Assembly (NCBI GenBank): GCA_047639475.1 | Contig: JBLIOD010000046.1 | Coordinates: forward strand, 1-22,755 | Origin: JAAELZ01 sp047639475 | Lineage (GTDB): Bacteria; Pseudomonadota; Gammaproteobacteria; Arenicellales; Poriferihabitantaceae | Direction of reading: 5' to 3' | Length of the DNA: 22,755 nt | Part shown: positions 1 to 7,640 of the stretch, in pieces | Layout of the letters: each line of letters opens with the position of its first letter | Position numbering within the stretch: position 1 is the stretch's first letter | The notes under the pieces: generated by a model | What the model was told of the DNA's origin: nothing | Database searches by the model: none | Seen by the model: only the letters and a program-made list of their open reading frames with translations | Translations under genes and position numbers: made by a program

Positions 1-149
1 CCTATAGCTTTTGTTATAGCTAAGTCAATCAGTAAGCTCAAGAGAACGTAACTTTGAAAACCCAGTGGAAAATATCGTCGGTTTTTTACTTAATATTTTA
101 GAGGCTCGACTGTCTCAATTGGGCCAAACTCGGACGGTCGTCTAAACCC

Positions 150-2561
150 TTAAGACACCATGTTCGACCCTTTGACATCGTATAAGGGCTTATCCTGTAC
201 TTGTGCAGGAAAGAGGGTGCCGTTAATTTCTACCTCAATCACTGTACCTGCTACGGCATGTTCGGTAGGCAGGTAGCCCATTGCCATTGACTGTTGCACA
301 TGGTGTGCATATCCGCCTGACGTAATGTAACCAATGCACTCGCCGTCCTTAAGAATCGCTTCGTCGTTTGATACATCGATATCATCTGTTTCAATAGTTA
401 AGGTGACCAGCTTCTTAACGGACCCTTGTTGCTTTTCTTTGAGCGCAGCCTCTTTGCCTAGGAAGTCTTTTTTCCAATTAATGAAAATATCTAAACCCGA
501 CTCTGCGGCGGTGTAGTCTGGTCTGAAATCCAATGTCCAAGCGCCCCAGCTCTTTTCGAGTCGCATGCTCATTAAGGCTCGCGCGCCATACCATTTGAGT
601 CCTAATGGCTCGCCAGCTTGCTCTATGGCTTCAAATAGGCGTAGTTGATATTCCGGTGAGACATAAACCTCGTAACCCAATTCTCCTGAAAAAGAAATGC
701 GTATCAAGATAGCGGGAACGCCGCCTACAAAGGTTTGGCGAATATCTCTGAAGGCCGTTTTTTCAGTTGAAAGGTCATCCCGGCAAATGCTTGAGAGCAA
801 GTCTCTAGAGTTAGGGCCAGAAAGGGCGATGCCGTGATATTGCGCTGAAACATTTTCATAGGTGACGCCTGTGTCGGGAAGATGAGACTCGAACCATCGG
901 CGGTGCATTTCTTGTGCAGCGCCTGAACCGAATAGCATGTAGTGCTCTTCTTCTAGGCAGGCGACGGTTAAATCACCGTAGAGTTTGCCTTTGGCGGTTA
1001 GCATCGGGGTTAATGCGATGCGCCCTGGCTTGGGTAGGCGTCCGGCCAGAATATAATTTAAAAATGCCTTTGCACCCGGCCCGGTGAATCGGTGCTTGGC
1101 AAAGTTAGCCACTTCAACAGCCCCCACTCTGTTGCGCACTGCATCGATCTCCTTAGCGACATATTCGTGAGCACGCGAGCGTCTAAAGGTAGGATCTTCA
1201 AAAGCATCTTCAGGGCCATCGGCGAACCACAGTGCGTTTTCTAAGCCAAAACTGGCATCCATAACCGCACCTTTGGCAATAAGGCGGTCGTATATAGAGG
1301 TAGTGCGTTGTTTCCTGGCCTTGGGCAAAGTTTCGTTAGGAAAGGTAAGGATGAAACGCCGTTCGTAGTTTTCGGAGGATTTGATGGTGCCGTAGTCAGG
1401 AGTGGCAAAATCACCAAAGCGCGCTACGTCCATTGCCCATACGTCGATAGACGGTTCCCCATCTATCATCCATTCTGCCATGGCCAAGCCAACGCCGCCT
1501 GCTTGGCAAAAACCGGCCATCACGCCAACTGCGACCCAGTAATTCTTCATGCCGGGAACAGGGCCTATCATTGGGTTGCCATCTGGGCCAAATGTGAAAG
1601 GGCCGTTAACAATGTTTTTAATGCCAGCGCGCTCTAATGCGGGTATGCGTTCAAAGCCAACTGCCAGTCTATCGGCAATATTATCTAGCTTTGGGTCAAG
1701 TAACTCGTGACCAAAATTCATTGGTGTGCCGCCTACTTTCCAAGGTGTGGCGTGTTCCTCGTAGGTGCCGAGTAACATGCCGTTACGTTCTTGACGAAAG
1801 TAGATATTACCTTCGTAGTCTATGCCTGCTGGTAAGCGGCGGTCTAAGGCTTCGATTTCAGGAATGCTTTCTGTGATGAGATAATGGTGTTCCATCGGTT
1901 GCACTGGCAAATGGATGCCCGCTTGATGCCCCACTTCTCTTGCCCACAAGCCGCCTGCATTGACTATCATGTCGGCGTGGATGTTGCCTTTTTCGGTGAT
2001 CACATCCCACGTGCCGTCCGGACGTTGATTGGTTTCTAGTACCGGACAATGTGTATGATAATTGGCGCCGTGCACTTTGGCGCTTTTAGCGTACGCATAA
2101 GTGACACCCGATGGGTCGATGTCGCCGTCTAACGGATCCCAAAGCGCAGCAACATAGTGCTTTGGGTCAATCAAAGGGTGCAATTCTGCTACTTCCTTGA
2201 GCGAGATGAACTCTTGATCTAACCCCATGTAGCGAGCTTTCGAACGTTCTCGTTTTAAGTAGTCATACCAATCGTTGTTAGAGGCCAAGTAAAAGCCGCC
2301 AGTGTTGTGCATGCCGACAGAATGGCCTGATGTCTCTTCAATTTCCTTGTACAAGTTAATGGTATAACTTTGCAGTTTCGAAATATTGGGGTCAGATGAA
2401 ATGGTGTGAATTTGGCCTGCAGCGTGCCATGAAGAACCCGAGGTAAGTTCATTGCGTTCAAGCAATACCAAGTCTTTCCAGCCAAATTTGGCCAAGTGGA
2501 ACAGGATTGAGCACCCGACAACGCCGCCCCCGATAATGACTACTCTTGCATGTGTTTCCAT
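150..2561 (-). CDS. FAD-dependent dimethylglycine/sarcosine dehydrogenase-like protein with GcvT domains
   Basis: 803 residues, the full length expected for the DMGDH/SARDH family. The N-terminus is a DAO-type FAD domain (about residues 5-370) with the dinucleotide motif GGGVVG at 11-16 and, at 41-49, the SGSSWHAAG motif. In this family that motif carries the histidine (H46 here) that binds FAD covalently. A short FAO_M-like linker (about 373-430) follows, then a GcvT aminomethyltransferase domain (about 430-700) and a GcvT C-terminal barrel. Family knowledge: such enzymes oxidise an N-methyl group and pass the formaldehyde-level carbon to tetrahydrofolate. The ATG start has a strong Shine-Dalgarno (GAGGAAGAG) just upstream. 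The gene lies 30 bp behind the MttB-family gene on the same strand, so the two are probably co-transcribed. The exact substrate (dimethylglycine, sarcosine or another methylamine) cannot be fixed from sequence; dimethylglycine is favoured by the neighbour. Confidence 0.88.
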   Translation of the reverse strand: METHARVVIIGGGVVGCSILFHLAKFGWKDLVLLERNELTSGSSWHAAGQIHTISSDPNISKLQSYTINLYKEIEETSGHSVGMHNTGGFYLASNNDWYDYLKRERSKARYMGLDQEFISLKEVAELHPLIDPKHYVAALWDPLDGDIDPSGVTYAYAKSAKVHGANYHTHCPVLETNQRPDGTWDVITEKGNIHADMIVNAGGLWAREVGHQAGIHLPVQPMEHHYLITESIPEIEALDRRLPAGIDYEGNIYFRQERNGMLLGTYEEHATPWKVGGTPMNFGHELLDPKLDNIADRLAVGFERIPALERAGIKNIVNGPFTFGPDGNPMIGPVPGMKNYWVAVGVMAGFCQAGGVGLAMAEWMIDGEPSIDVWAMDVARFGDFATPDYGTIKSSENYERRFILTFPNETLPKARKQRTTSIYDRLIAKGAVMDASFGLENALWFADGPEDAFEDPTFRRSRAHEYVAKEIDAVRNRVGAVEVANFAKHRFTGPGAKAFLNYILAGRLPKPGRIALTPMLTAKGKLYGDLTVACLEEEHYMLFGSGAAQEMHRRWFESHLPDTGVTYENVSAQYHGIALSGPNSRDLLSSICRDDLSTEKTAFRDIRQTFVGGVPAILIRISFSGELGYEVYVSPEYQLRLFEAIEQAGEPLGLKWYGARALMSMRLEKSWGAWTLDFRPDYTAAESGLDIFINWKKDFLGKEAALKEKQQGSVKKLVTLTIETDDIDVSNDEAILKDGECIGYITSGGYAHHVQQSMAMGYLPTEHAVAGTVIEVEINGTLFPAQVQDKPLYDVKGSNMVS

Positions 2562-2591
2562 TGTTACTCTTCCTCTCTAATTAAACTTGGA

Positions 2592-4121
2592 TTAATACCA
2601 AGCGTCAGGCAATTCTTGTTTGCGTTTAGCCACGTATTCGTCTAATGCACCTAAGGTGTCTTGCGGCATTTCAGGTTGCTGGTAATCGTCGAGGATTTGA
2701 TTCCAGCGCTCATAGGCGCGTTCAGCTGAATCCTTCGAACCCTTTTCTTCCCATTGCTCTACATTCTCGCTATCCGAAAGGGCAGAGTCATAAAACGCGG
2801 TTTCGTAGTTCGCCATGGTATGGCTACAGCCTAAAAAATGTCCCGCAGGTTCTACTTCTGCATAGGCCGAGCGAGCGAACGCGTTTTCGTCCATGGGTAG
2901 GCCTTCAGCTAATCGTTGATATCCGCCTAATCGATCAGCATCTTGTACTAACTTCTCGTAACTGGTAACTAAACCACCCTCCAGCCAGCCAGCGGCGTGC
3001 AGTACAAAGTTAGCACCGCCCAGCATGGTCGACATCATTGAATCAGCACTTTCTGCGGCGGATTGGGCATCCGGGAGCTTTGACGCGGTTAATGAGCCAC
3101 CGCAGCGCAGAGGCAGATTCAAGCGGCGGGCTAATTGACCAATAATAAAGTTAGACATCACCGGTTCGGGCATGCCAAAGGTGGGGGCGCCGCTTTTAAG
3201 ACTCATTGAAGACAGGAAATTGCCTAATACAAACGGAGCGCCCGGTTTGATCAGTTGGGTGAAGGCGCAAACCATCATGGCTTCAGCCAATGCTTGGGCG
3301 ATTGCTGCAGCCGTGGTGACAGGCCCCATCGCGCCACCTAAAATAAAGGGGGCGGCTATTAAACCTTGGCCCGAACCACAGTAAACTTGCGCCGCCTGTG
3401 TTACCACGCGGTCCACCAGCAAAGGGGAGTTGGTGTTTACATTGCCCATAATGACACAATGGTCTTGCATGTATTCTTCTCCGAAAACCACTTTGGCCAT
3501 GTCCACAGAGTCTTGCGCTCTGGACATCTCGGTAATGGCGCCCAGAAAGGGTTTGTCGTTATAAACAAATTGGTTATACACCATATCTAGATGGCGCTTA
3601 GAAACAGGTACATCACAGGGTTCGCAAATAACCAGACTATTGTGGTGAAGGCTGTCGAGTGAAGTCGAAATCTTGACCAATTTCTTATGGTCCTTTATAG
3701 TGCCATAACGCCGACCTTCTTTAAGGTCGCGTACGAACGGAGAGCCATATACTGGCGCAAACACTTGGCTGTCACCGCCTATCTCAACGCTTTTAGCAGG
3801 ATTGCGTGCGTGCTGAGTAAACTTGCTGGGTGCTGTTTTGCATAATTCACGCGCCATGCCGTTTGGTAGGCGAACACGCGTGCCATCAACATCAGCACCA
3901 ACTTTTTTCCATATTTCTAACGCCTTTTCATCATCTCTAAACTCAATGCCGATTTCTTGAATCAGCCAGTCTGCTTGCTCTTCGAGTTTGACTAATCCTT
4001 CTTCGTTCAGAAACTCGTAGTAAGGAATTTTACGGCTAATAAATGCGGGAGCCGCTATTTGCGGTCTGTCGTGGCGATTGGGCCGATTGGCTCTACCTTT
4101 GCGTTGCGTGCGTTTTGTCAT
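2592..4121 (-). CDS. Trimethylamine/glycine betaine methyltransferase family protein (MttB superfamily, non-pyrrolysine)
   Basis: 509 residues from the ATG at 4121. A TTG seven codons further upstream keeps the frame open but is a less likely start. The protein resembles MttB-superfamily TIM-barrel methyltransferases along its length, with the glycine-rich LGGAMGPVT segment and the GGSLTASKLPDAQ segment typical of the family. There is no in-frame amber codon, so it belongs with the pyrrolysine-free homologues, whose characterised member MtgB demethylates glycine betaine and methylates a corrinoid protein. The C-terminus ends in DAWY. The gene is the first of a two-gene operon with the FAD/GcvT protein, which fits a route that removes one methyl group here and the next ones by oxidation. 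No corrinoid-protein gene (MtgC-like) or RamA-like reactivator lies in the window, so the methyl acceptor is unknown. Family assignment is firm; substrate is inference. Confidence 0.85.
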   Translation of the reverse strand: MTKRTQRKGRANRPNRHDRPQIAAPAFISRKIPYYEFLNEEGLVKLEEQADWLIQEIGIEFRDDEKALEIWKKVGADVDGTRVRLPNGMARELCKTAPSKFTQHARNPAKSVEIGGDSQVFAPVYGSPFVRDLKEGRRYGTIKDHKKLVKISTSLDSLHHNSLVICEPCDVPVSKRHLDMVYNQFVYNDKPFLGAITEMSRAQDSVDMAKVVFGEEYMQDHCVIMGNVNTNSPLLVDRVVTQAAQVYCGSGQGLIAAPFILGGAMGPVTTAAAIAQALAEAMMVCAFTQLIKPGAPFVLGNFLSSMSLKSGAPTFGMPEPVMSNFIIGQLARRLNLPLRCGGSLTASKLPDAQSAAESADSMMSTMLGGANFVLHAAGWLEGGLVTSYEKLVQDADRLGGYQRLAEGLPMDENAFARSAYAEVEPAGHFLGCSHTMANYETAFYDSALSDSENVEQWEEKGSKDSAERAYERWNQILDDYQQPEMPQDTLGALDEYVAKRKQELPDAWY

Positions 4122-4204
4122 GGCTAAGAGAAAATGGGGCAAGTGATTTGTAGATGCAATAAGTATAGCAATCTACGTGAACCTGTAAATCTAAAAAATC
4201 ACAC

Positions 4205-4235
4205 TCGCATAAGTTATAATTATGTCACTATGCGA
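4205..4235. promoter_or_regulatory. Inverted repeat upstream of the MttB operon, candidate operator
   Basis: A perfect 7-bp inverted repeat, TCGCATA and TATGCGA, separated by 17 bp of AT-rich sequence. It sits 84 bp upstream of the methyltransferase ATG. The symmetry and position fit a repressor or activator site, but no cognate regulator is encoded nearby and the assignment is speculative. Confidence 0.3.
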
Positions 4236-4296
4236 AAGCTAAGCCGATTAATACACTCTGTGATTAAATATATGTGTATTGGGAACTAAAATTGGT

Positions 4297-4320
4297 GAAT
4301 TACTATGAATTACTATGAAT
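4297..4320. repeat. Short tandem repeat, 10-bp unit
   Basis: The unit GAATTACTAT occurs twice in tandem followed by a partial third copy (GAAT). It lies in the non-coding stretch between the MttB operon and the IS66 relic. It probably arose by slippage; no function is apparent. Confidence 0.6.
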
Positions 4321-4419
4321 AACAAAACACAAGGAAGCTTGGGGAAGCAAGATGCTAAGCAAGCAAAGCTACAAAAATCAGCACAGTCAAACTAAATATG
4401 GCAGTTACACAGTTACGTT

Positions 4420-4722
4420 TACAGGCTCCAGTCAAAAGACTCAGGGCTTGAGCATCTAGCGCATCGCCTAACTCAAACTCAATTACTCTTATGCGCGGCT
4501 GCTTCGATAACGCTTTAGTAAATTGCGCATCAGGACACGGCCGATGATTCACACTTGGAGTGACGGCACAAAGTTCCCGCCACTCTTTCGCAACTGAGAT
4601 TTACGAGTACTAAAATACTTTGAGTTGATACCATGCTGCTTGCTATAAGCCACAGCACTCAAGCCACTGGATTGCTGATCCGCTATTAATTCTCGCCACT
4701 GCTCTTTACTTCGTCTTGCCAT
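4420..4722 (-). pseudogene. tnpA: IS66-family TnpA (accessory transposase protein) remnant, frameshifted
   Basis: Reading from the ATG at 4722 the peptide begins MARRSKEQWRELIADQQ and continues through HGINSKYFSTRKSQLRK, the helix-turn-helix region typical of IS66 TnpA. It hits a stop at 4549. Shifting frame near 4560 restores a sensible continuation (VTPSVNH, then IRVIEFELGDA, like the beta-strand region of TnpA), so a one-base deletion has broken the gene. Similarity fades by about 4420. No TnpB or TnpC follows. The element is dead. Confidence 0.75.
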
Positions 4723-4800
4723 TATTGCGTTTCAATATTAAAACGCGATAATAAACTTTCCGAATTCAGCTCGGTAGGGCTTCGTTAACACTTCGCTTAC
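4420..4800 (-). mobile_element. IS66-family element remnant (one end)
   Basis: Besides the broken tnpA, the minus-strand sequence starting at 4800 begins GTAAGCGAAGTG, which matches the GTAAGCG start typical of IS66-family terminal repeats, about 80 bp ahead of tnpA as expected. No matching inverted end was found on the other side, and tnpB and tnpC are missing, so most of the element has been deleted. The rest of the gene-free interval 4122-4935 holds only the repeats listed separately and the leader of the next gene. Confidence 0.65.
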
Positions 4801-4935
4801 CATTCTTTGATCATACCTTGCCCTTTATTAGGCATGAATACTTCTAGGTCAAGTTGGAGAAATTGCTGAAGAATCAAAGCGAACCAAGAGTTAGTATAAA
4901 ATACTCTATCCGCTAAACTAAAAACCAGAGAAAAC

Positions 4936-5610
4936 ATGCTTCCTACGATTTTATTGGGCACTGCCGCTATACCAAATAACGGCGGTGAATTGAGGCTAAC
5001 CCAGCACGACAAAGACTTTACTATTCGGCTTAAAGGGGCTCCAGGTCAGTTAATGGCCAGTCGAATGCATTGTTCCGAGCTTGCGCTGGCTGAACTAGGT
5101 TGCGCACACATTGAAGGCGTTCAAAACACCAAGGTGTTAGTCGGTGGCCTAGGTATGGGTTTTACTCTGGCCGCAGCGCTCAAGGCAACCTCACCTAACT
5201 CTGAGGTGGTTGTCGCGGAATTGGTACCTGAAATAATTGAGTGGAACAAGGGCCCCTTGGGCGAATGTGCGGGGCGGCCACTCGAAGACAGGCGCGCTAA
5301 AGTGCATTTAGGTGATGTGGCTGAGTTGTTTAAAGCCAAAGGCGCGACATACGATGCTATTTTATTAGATGTTGATAACGGCCCAGAGGCTTTTACCCAC
5401 GACGATAACAGCACCTTATACTTAATTGCGAGTTTATTGGCAATGCGAGAAGCACTCCGTCCTAATGGGATGTTAGCAATATGGTCAGCTTGGCATGATC
5501 CGCGATTTATCAAGAAACTAAAAAAAGCGCGTTTTGCCGTTAGCTTTAAAACGGTTAGGGCGCATAAAGGTAAAGGGAGCACACACACTATTTATTTGGC
5601 CCAAAAATAA
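4936..5610 (+). CDS. Spermidine synthase-like SAM-dependent methyltransferase-fold protein
   Basis: 224 residues with a Rossmann-type class I fold. The glycine-rich nucleotide loop VGGLGMGFT is at about 69-77, followed by an acidic strand end (VVVAELVPEI, E95), a GDV segment at about 126-128 and LLDVDNGP at 143-150, in the place of the SpeE catalytic aspartate region. It resembles the short 'spermidine synthase-like' proteins common in proteobacteria. It is shorter than SpeE (about 285 residues) and has only a brief N-terminal beta segment, so true aminopropyltransferase activity is doubtful; a methyltransferase role is equally possible. It stands alone, with the IS66 end 135 bp upstream and an IS5 relic 37 bp downstream, so it is probably monocistronic. 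A TATAAAAT box lies about 35 bp before the ATG without a convincing -35. Confidence 0.75.
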   Translation: MLPTILLGTAAIPNNGGELRLTQHDKDFTIRLKGAPGQLMASRMHCSELALAELGCAHIEGVQNTKVLVGGLGMGFTLAAALKATSPNSEVVVAELVPEIIEWNKGPLGECAGRPLEDRRAKVHLGDVAELFKAKGATYDAILLDVDNGPEAFTHDDNSTLYLIASLLAMREALRPNGMLAIWSAWHDPRFIKKLKKARFAVSFKTVRAHKGKGSTHTIYLAQK

Positions 5611-5664
5611 CTCGAGAATAACAAGCGCCAGACAACTTGATACTAAAGGGCACCTCCGAGAATC

Positions 5665-5727
5665 CATTTTTTACGGTGTGAATCTACCGATTGCGAGTGA
5701 ATAGACTTTATTTATCATTTTTTACGG
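5665..5727. repeat. 12-bp direct repeat inside the IS5 relic
   Basis: CATTTTTTACGG occurs at 5665-5676 and again at 5716-5727, 51 bp apart, near the left end of the IS5-type element. The first copy is adjacent to the terminal repeat. An AAAGCGC/GCGCTTT inverted pair (5729-5735, 5756-5762) follows the second copy. The repeats may be transposase subterminal sites or scars of the internal deletion. Confidence 0.5.
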
Positions 5728-5819
5728 AAAAGCGCCGTTTTCACCCCATTTTGATGCGCTTTAGGCCCTTTTCTTCCCCTTTTTATATATTTTCGACGGA
5801 TTCATCCTGTCTAGTTGAA

Positions 5820-6080
5820 CAAATGGACGCATGTTGTATACCAAGTTCATCATCTCAGATGTTGTAAAGATGCGGCAAAACCAGGCCTTTAAACATCAGG
5901 ACATGTCTTTACGTTTTCTGCCAGCATTGCTTTTGCGGTTCACCTTTGCTATCCCTTTAAGCACTGGCCGAAATGCATCCCAGTCGATTAGGGCTTTGAG
6001 CGCAACCAGCTTATCCTTCTCGTCTATCTTCTTAAAGCAATCTTCAAGGTCAAAAAAGACTGCTTACAACATGCTTTCAT
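5820..6080 (-). pseudogene. IS5-family transposase, N-terminal remnant
   Basis: From the ATG at 6080, and after a slip in a run of T residues, the frame reads FFDLEDCFKKIDEKDK, then LIDWDAFRPVL and KSNAGRKRKDM. This is the N-terminal signature of IS5-family transposases. A stop follows, then a second frame continues FKGLVLPHLYNI, another stop, and DDELG, where intact relatives have the LYNLSDDEL motif. At least two frameshifts and two stops are present, and the catalytic DDE region is gone. Similarity ends near 5820. Confidence 0.75.
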
Positions 6081-6098
6081 AGAGGTTTGTGGGTTTTC

Positions 6099-6112
6099 AA
6101 TATTATAATATT
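6099..6112. repeat. 14-bp perfect palindrome in the IS5 relic leader
   Basis: AATATTATAATATT is its own reverse complement. It lies between the right terminal repeat and the transposase start and contains a TATAAT hexamer in the transposase direction, so it probably overlaps the element's own promoter. Confidence 0.4.
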
Positions 6113-6131
6113 CTGTAGCCTGTTTTCGGAG

Positions 6132-6159
6132 ATGCCCTAAATCACATGCCCTAAATCAC
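6132..6159. repeat. Tandem duplication of the IS5 relic end, 14-bp unit
   Basis: ATGCCCTAAATCAC is repeated exactly twice. The first copy contains the last bases of the IS right end (GCCC), the TAAA target duplication and four flanking bases. The duplication therefore happened after insertion. Confidence 0.7.
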
Positions 6160-6698
6160 ATTTTATATTTGCAAGGTCTGTAAACGCGCATTCTTCAAAT
6201 TTCAGCATCATTGCTGCGACAACAGAGGAAATCCAACTGGAATACTCTAAGAAAACCGGCTGCGTTGTGCATGCTTATGTTTTCGATTCTAAATTATGAG
6301 AGTTTGAAAGCATTAGGAAAACTTTAGTCAACTTAATTTCAGCATGATGGGTCTTATAAAAGGGCGAGATCCCTATTTGAGGCGTTTAATTAGACAATCG
6401 CGATAAGCATTTTTACGTTAGTCTTTCATGTTAAAGTGCACGGCTAAACTCACTGTTGCTATAGAAATCGTGGCGCCAAGCTTACCCAAACCAATTGGGT
6501 TAACTAATCGTCATTCCTCCTTCCTAGCTTCTCTTTATCTTCCGGCAGTAAGGTCCACCTTCGGACTATTTACTAGATTTCTTTTCCCGGCGGCAATTTT
6601 TCATTACAGCAAAGCTGCTTATTTAGTAGCACGACCACGTATGGGGTAAAGAATCCTGAGCGTGTGTTTGCTATGTCTGCGCTTTACGGGGTCAAAAC
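6160..6698. other. Gene-free stretch before the licD-like gene
   Basis: No open frame here reads like a known protein, and no RNA gene was recognised. A small hairpin (ACCCAA/TTGGGT with a 5-base loop) sits at 6484-6500. The promoter of the downstream cassette must lie here or further upstream, but no box pair stands out. The region is probably decayed sequence next to the IS relic. Confidence 0.5.
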
Positions 6699-7592
6699 AT
6701 GTTATCAAGTAACGGAGCCGATGAGGCCGCATTACAATTTTCATATACAGATGCACCAGCAATCAATATCGCGACGGCAGAGCAGTTGTTGTTGGAAGCA
6801 AAGGGGATCATGGATTCATTGGGTGTGCGCTTCTTTCTACGGCAAGGAACCTGCCTGGGCATTATTAGAAACAAGGCTTTAATTCCATGGGATGATGATA
6901 TCGACATTGGATCACTATACGGCCTTGACGGGGTTACGGATGAGAAAATTGAAGCGGTCGCCGCCGCTTTTACTGCAAACGGTTATTATGCCAAAGTAGA
7001 AGATAGCGATGACTGCGTGGGCGTCACCATGATGAAGTCTTCGACCAGGATTGACTGGAACTGCTACAAAGTCACTAACGGTACAACGGTTCACTATCCA
7101 GGGGTTCGTATGCCTGCCCAACTCTTCGAGAACTTGAAGGAGATCGATTTCATAGGCACGATTTTTTTTGTACCAAACCCTCCTGAAGAGTATTTGCGAT
7201 TCAAGTACGGGCTAGACTGGATGACCCCGAAGAAAGAGGGGTTCGAAAAGGACGTCTTAGCATTAATTTCAGATGCGCCTGCATCTGACGGCCCTATTTT
7301 GCAAGAACAAGCTGGCAAGCTCAAAGTACTTGATCATGAAAACCAGCCAGTCATCAACGCTGATGTCCGGATAGTCGCTGTAGGGAGCTACCAAACCGAT
7401 GAACTTGGGTATGTCAATTTCCCTCTAGTAAAAGAGGATTGGTACGCGCTGGTTATCAAACATGGCGATCATGAAGAGGTGCTGTATCAGGAAAAAATGA
7501 CGCCTGGAATCACCTACGTCTATCAACCAGATCAAACAGCTATTTCCGGGCGCCTTTGCGTTTTATCCCAAGAGGAAGAGCATGAGCATTAA
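6699..7592 (+). CDS. LicD-family phosphotransferase with C-terminal beta-sandwich-like extension
   Basis: 297 residues. Residues about 25-185 form a LicD/FKRP-type domain. The G-T-x-L-G...IPWDDDIDI signature is at 50-70 with acidic residues D65, D66, D67 and D69; an ARTRIDWN-like second motif (here STRIDWN) is at 115-121; and the closing PPEEYLRFKYGLDWMTPKK segment is at about 161-179. Family knowledge: LicD proteins transfer phosphocholine or similar phospho-alcohols from CDP-linked donors to glycans. After the domain come about 75 residues (about 207-280: KLKVLDHENQPVINADVRI...TDELGYVNFPL) that read like a carboxypeptidase-regulatory or Ig-like beta-sandwich, unusual for LicD proteins. There is no signal peptide, so the protein is probably cytoplasmic. 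The gene is followed after 48 bp by a cytidylyltransferase gene, which would supply the donor. The ribosome-binding site is weak. Confidence 0.8.
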   Translation: MLSSNGADEAALQFSYTDAPAINIATAEQLLLEAKGIMDSLGVRFFLRQGTCLGIIRNKALIPWDDDIDIGSLYGLDGVTDEKIEAVAAAFTANGYYAKVEDSDDCVGVTMMKSSTRIDWNCYKVTNGTTVHYPGVRMPAQLFENLKEIDFIGTIFFVPNPPEEYLRFKYGLDWMTPKKEGFEKDVLALISDAPASDGPILQEQAGKLKVLDHENQPVINADVRIVAVGSYQTDELGYVNFPLVKEDWYALVIKHGDHEEVLYQEKMTPGITYVYQPDQTAISGRLCVLSQEEEHEH

Positions 7593-7640
7593 TCGACATG
7601 CTCAGGGCTTCAAAAACCCAAATAACACGCGTGCCACCTT

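Larger units (their letters stand above)
5648..6137 (-). mobile_element. Internally deleted IS5-family element with both ends and a 4-bp target duplication
   Basis: The left end starts GGGCACCTCCGAGAA on the plus strand at 5648. The right end starts GGGCATCTCCGAAAA on the minus strand at 6137. These are near-perfect terminal inverted repeats. Both are flanked by TAAA (5644-5647 and 6138-6141), consistent with the 4-bp target duplication of IS5-type elements. The transposase ATG lies 58 bp inside the right end, as expected. The whole unit is only 490 bp, against about 1 kb or more for an intact copy, so over half has been lost and the reading frame is broken. Confidence 0.75.

Noticed and set aside
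5729..5762. AAAGCGC/GCGCTTT inverted repeat followed by T-rich sequence as a terminator of the spermidine-synthase-like gene
   Set aside because: The loop is 20 bases, the T-rich stretch is interrupted, and it lies inside the IS5 relic more than 100 bp past the stop.
6377..6393. TTGAGGCGTTTAATTAG, resembling one arm of a Vibrio-type integron attC site
   Set aside because: No complementary CGCCTCAA arm was found within the 140 bp upstream, and the neighbouring genes show no other attC-like pairs.
6428..6649. Open frame of 73 codons on the plus strand
   Set aside because: It has no ribosome-binding site, no recognisable motif and no family resemblance; it lies in decayed non-coding sequence.
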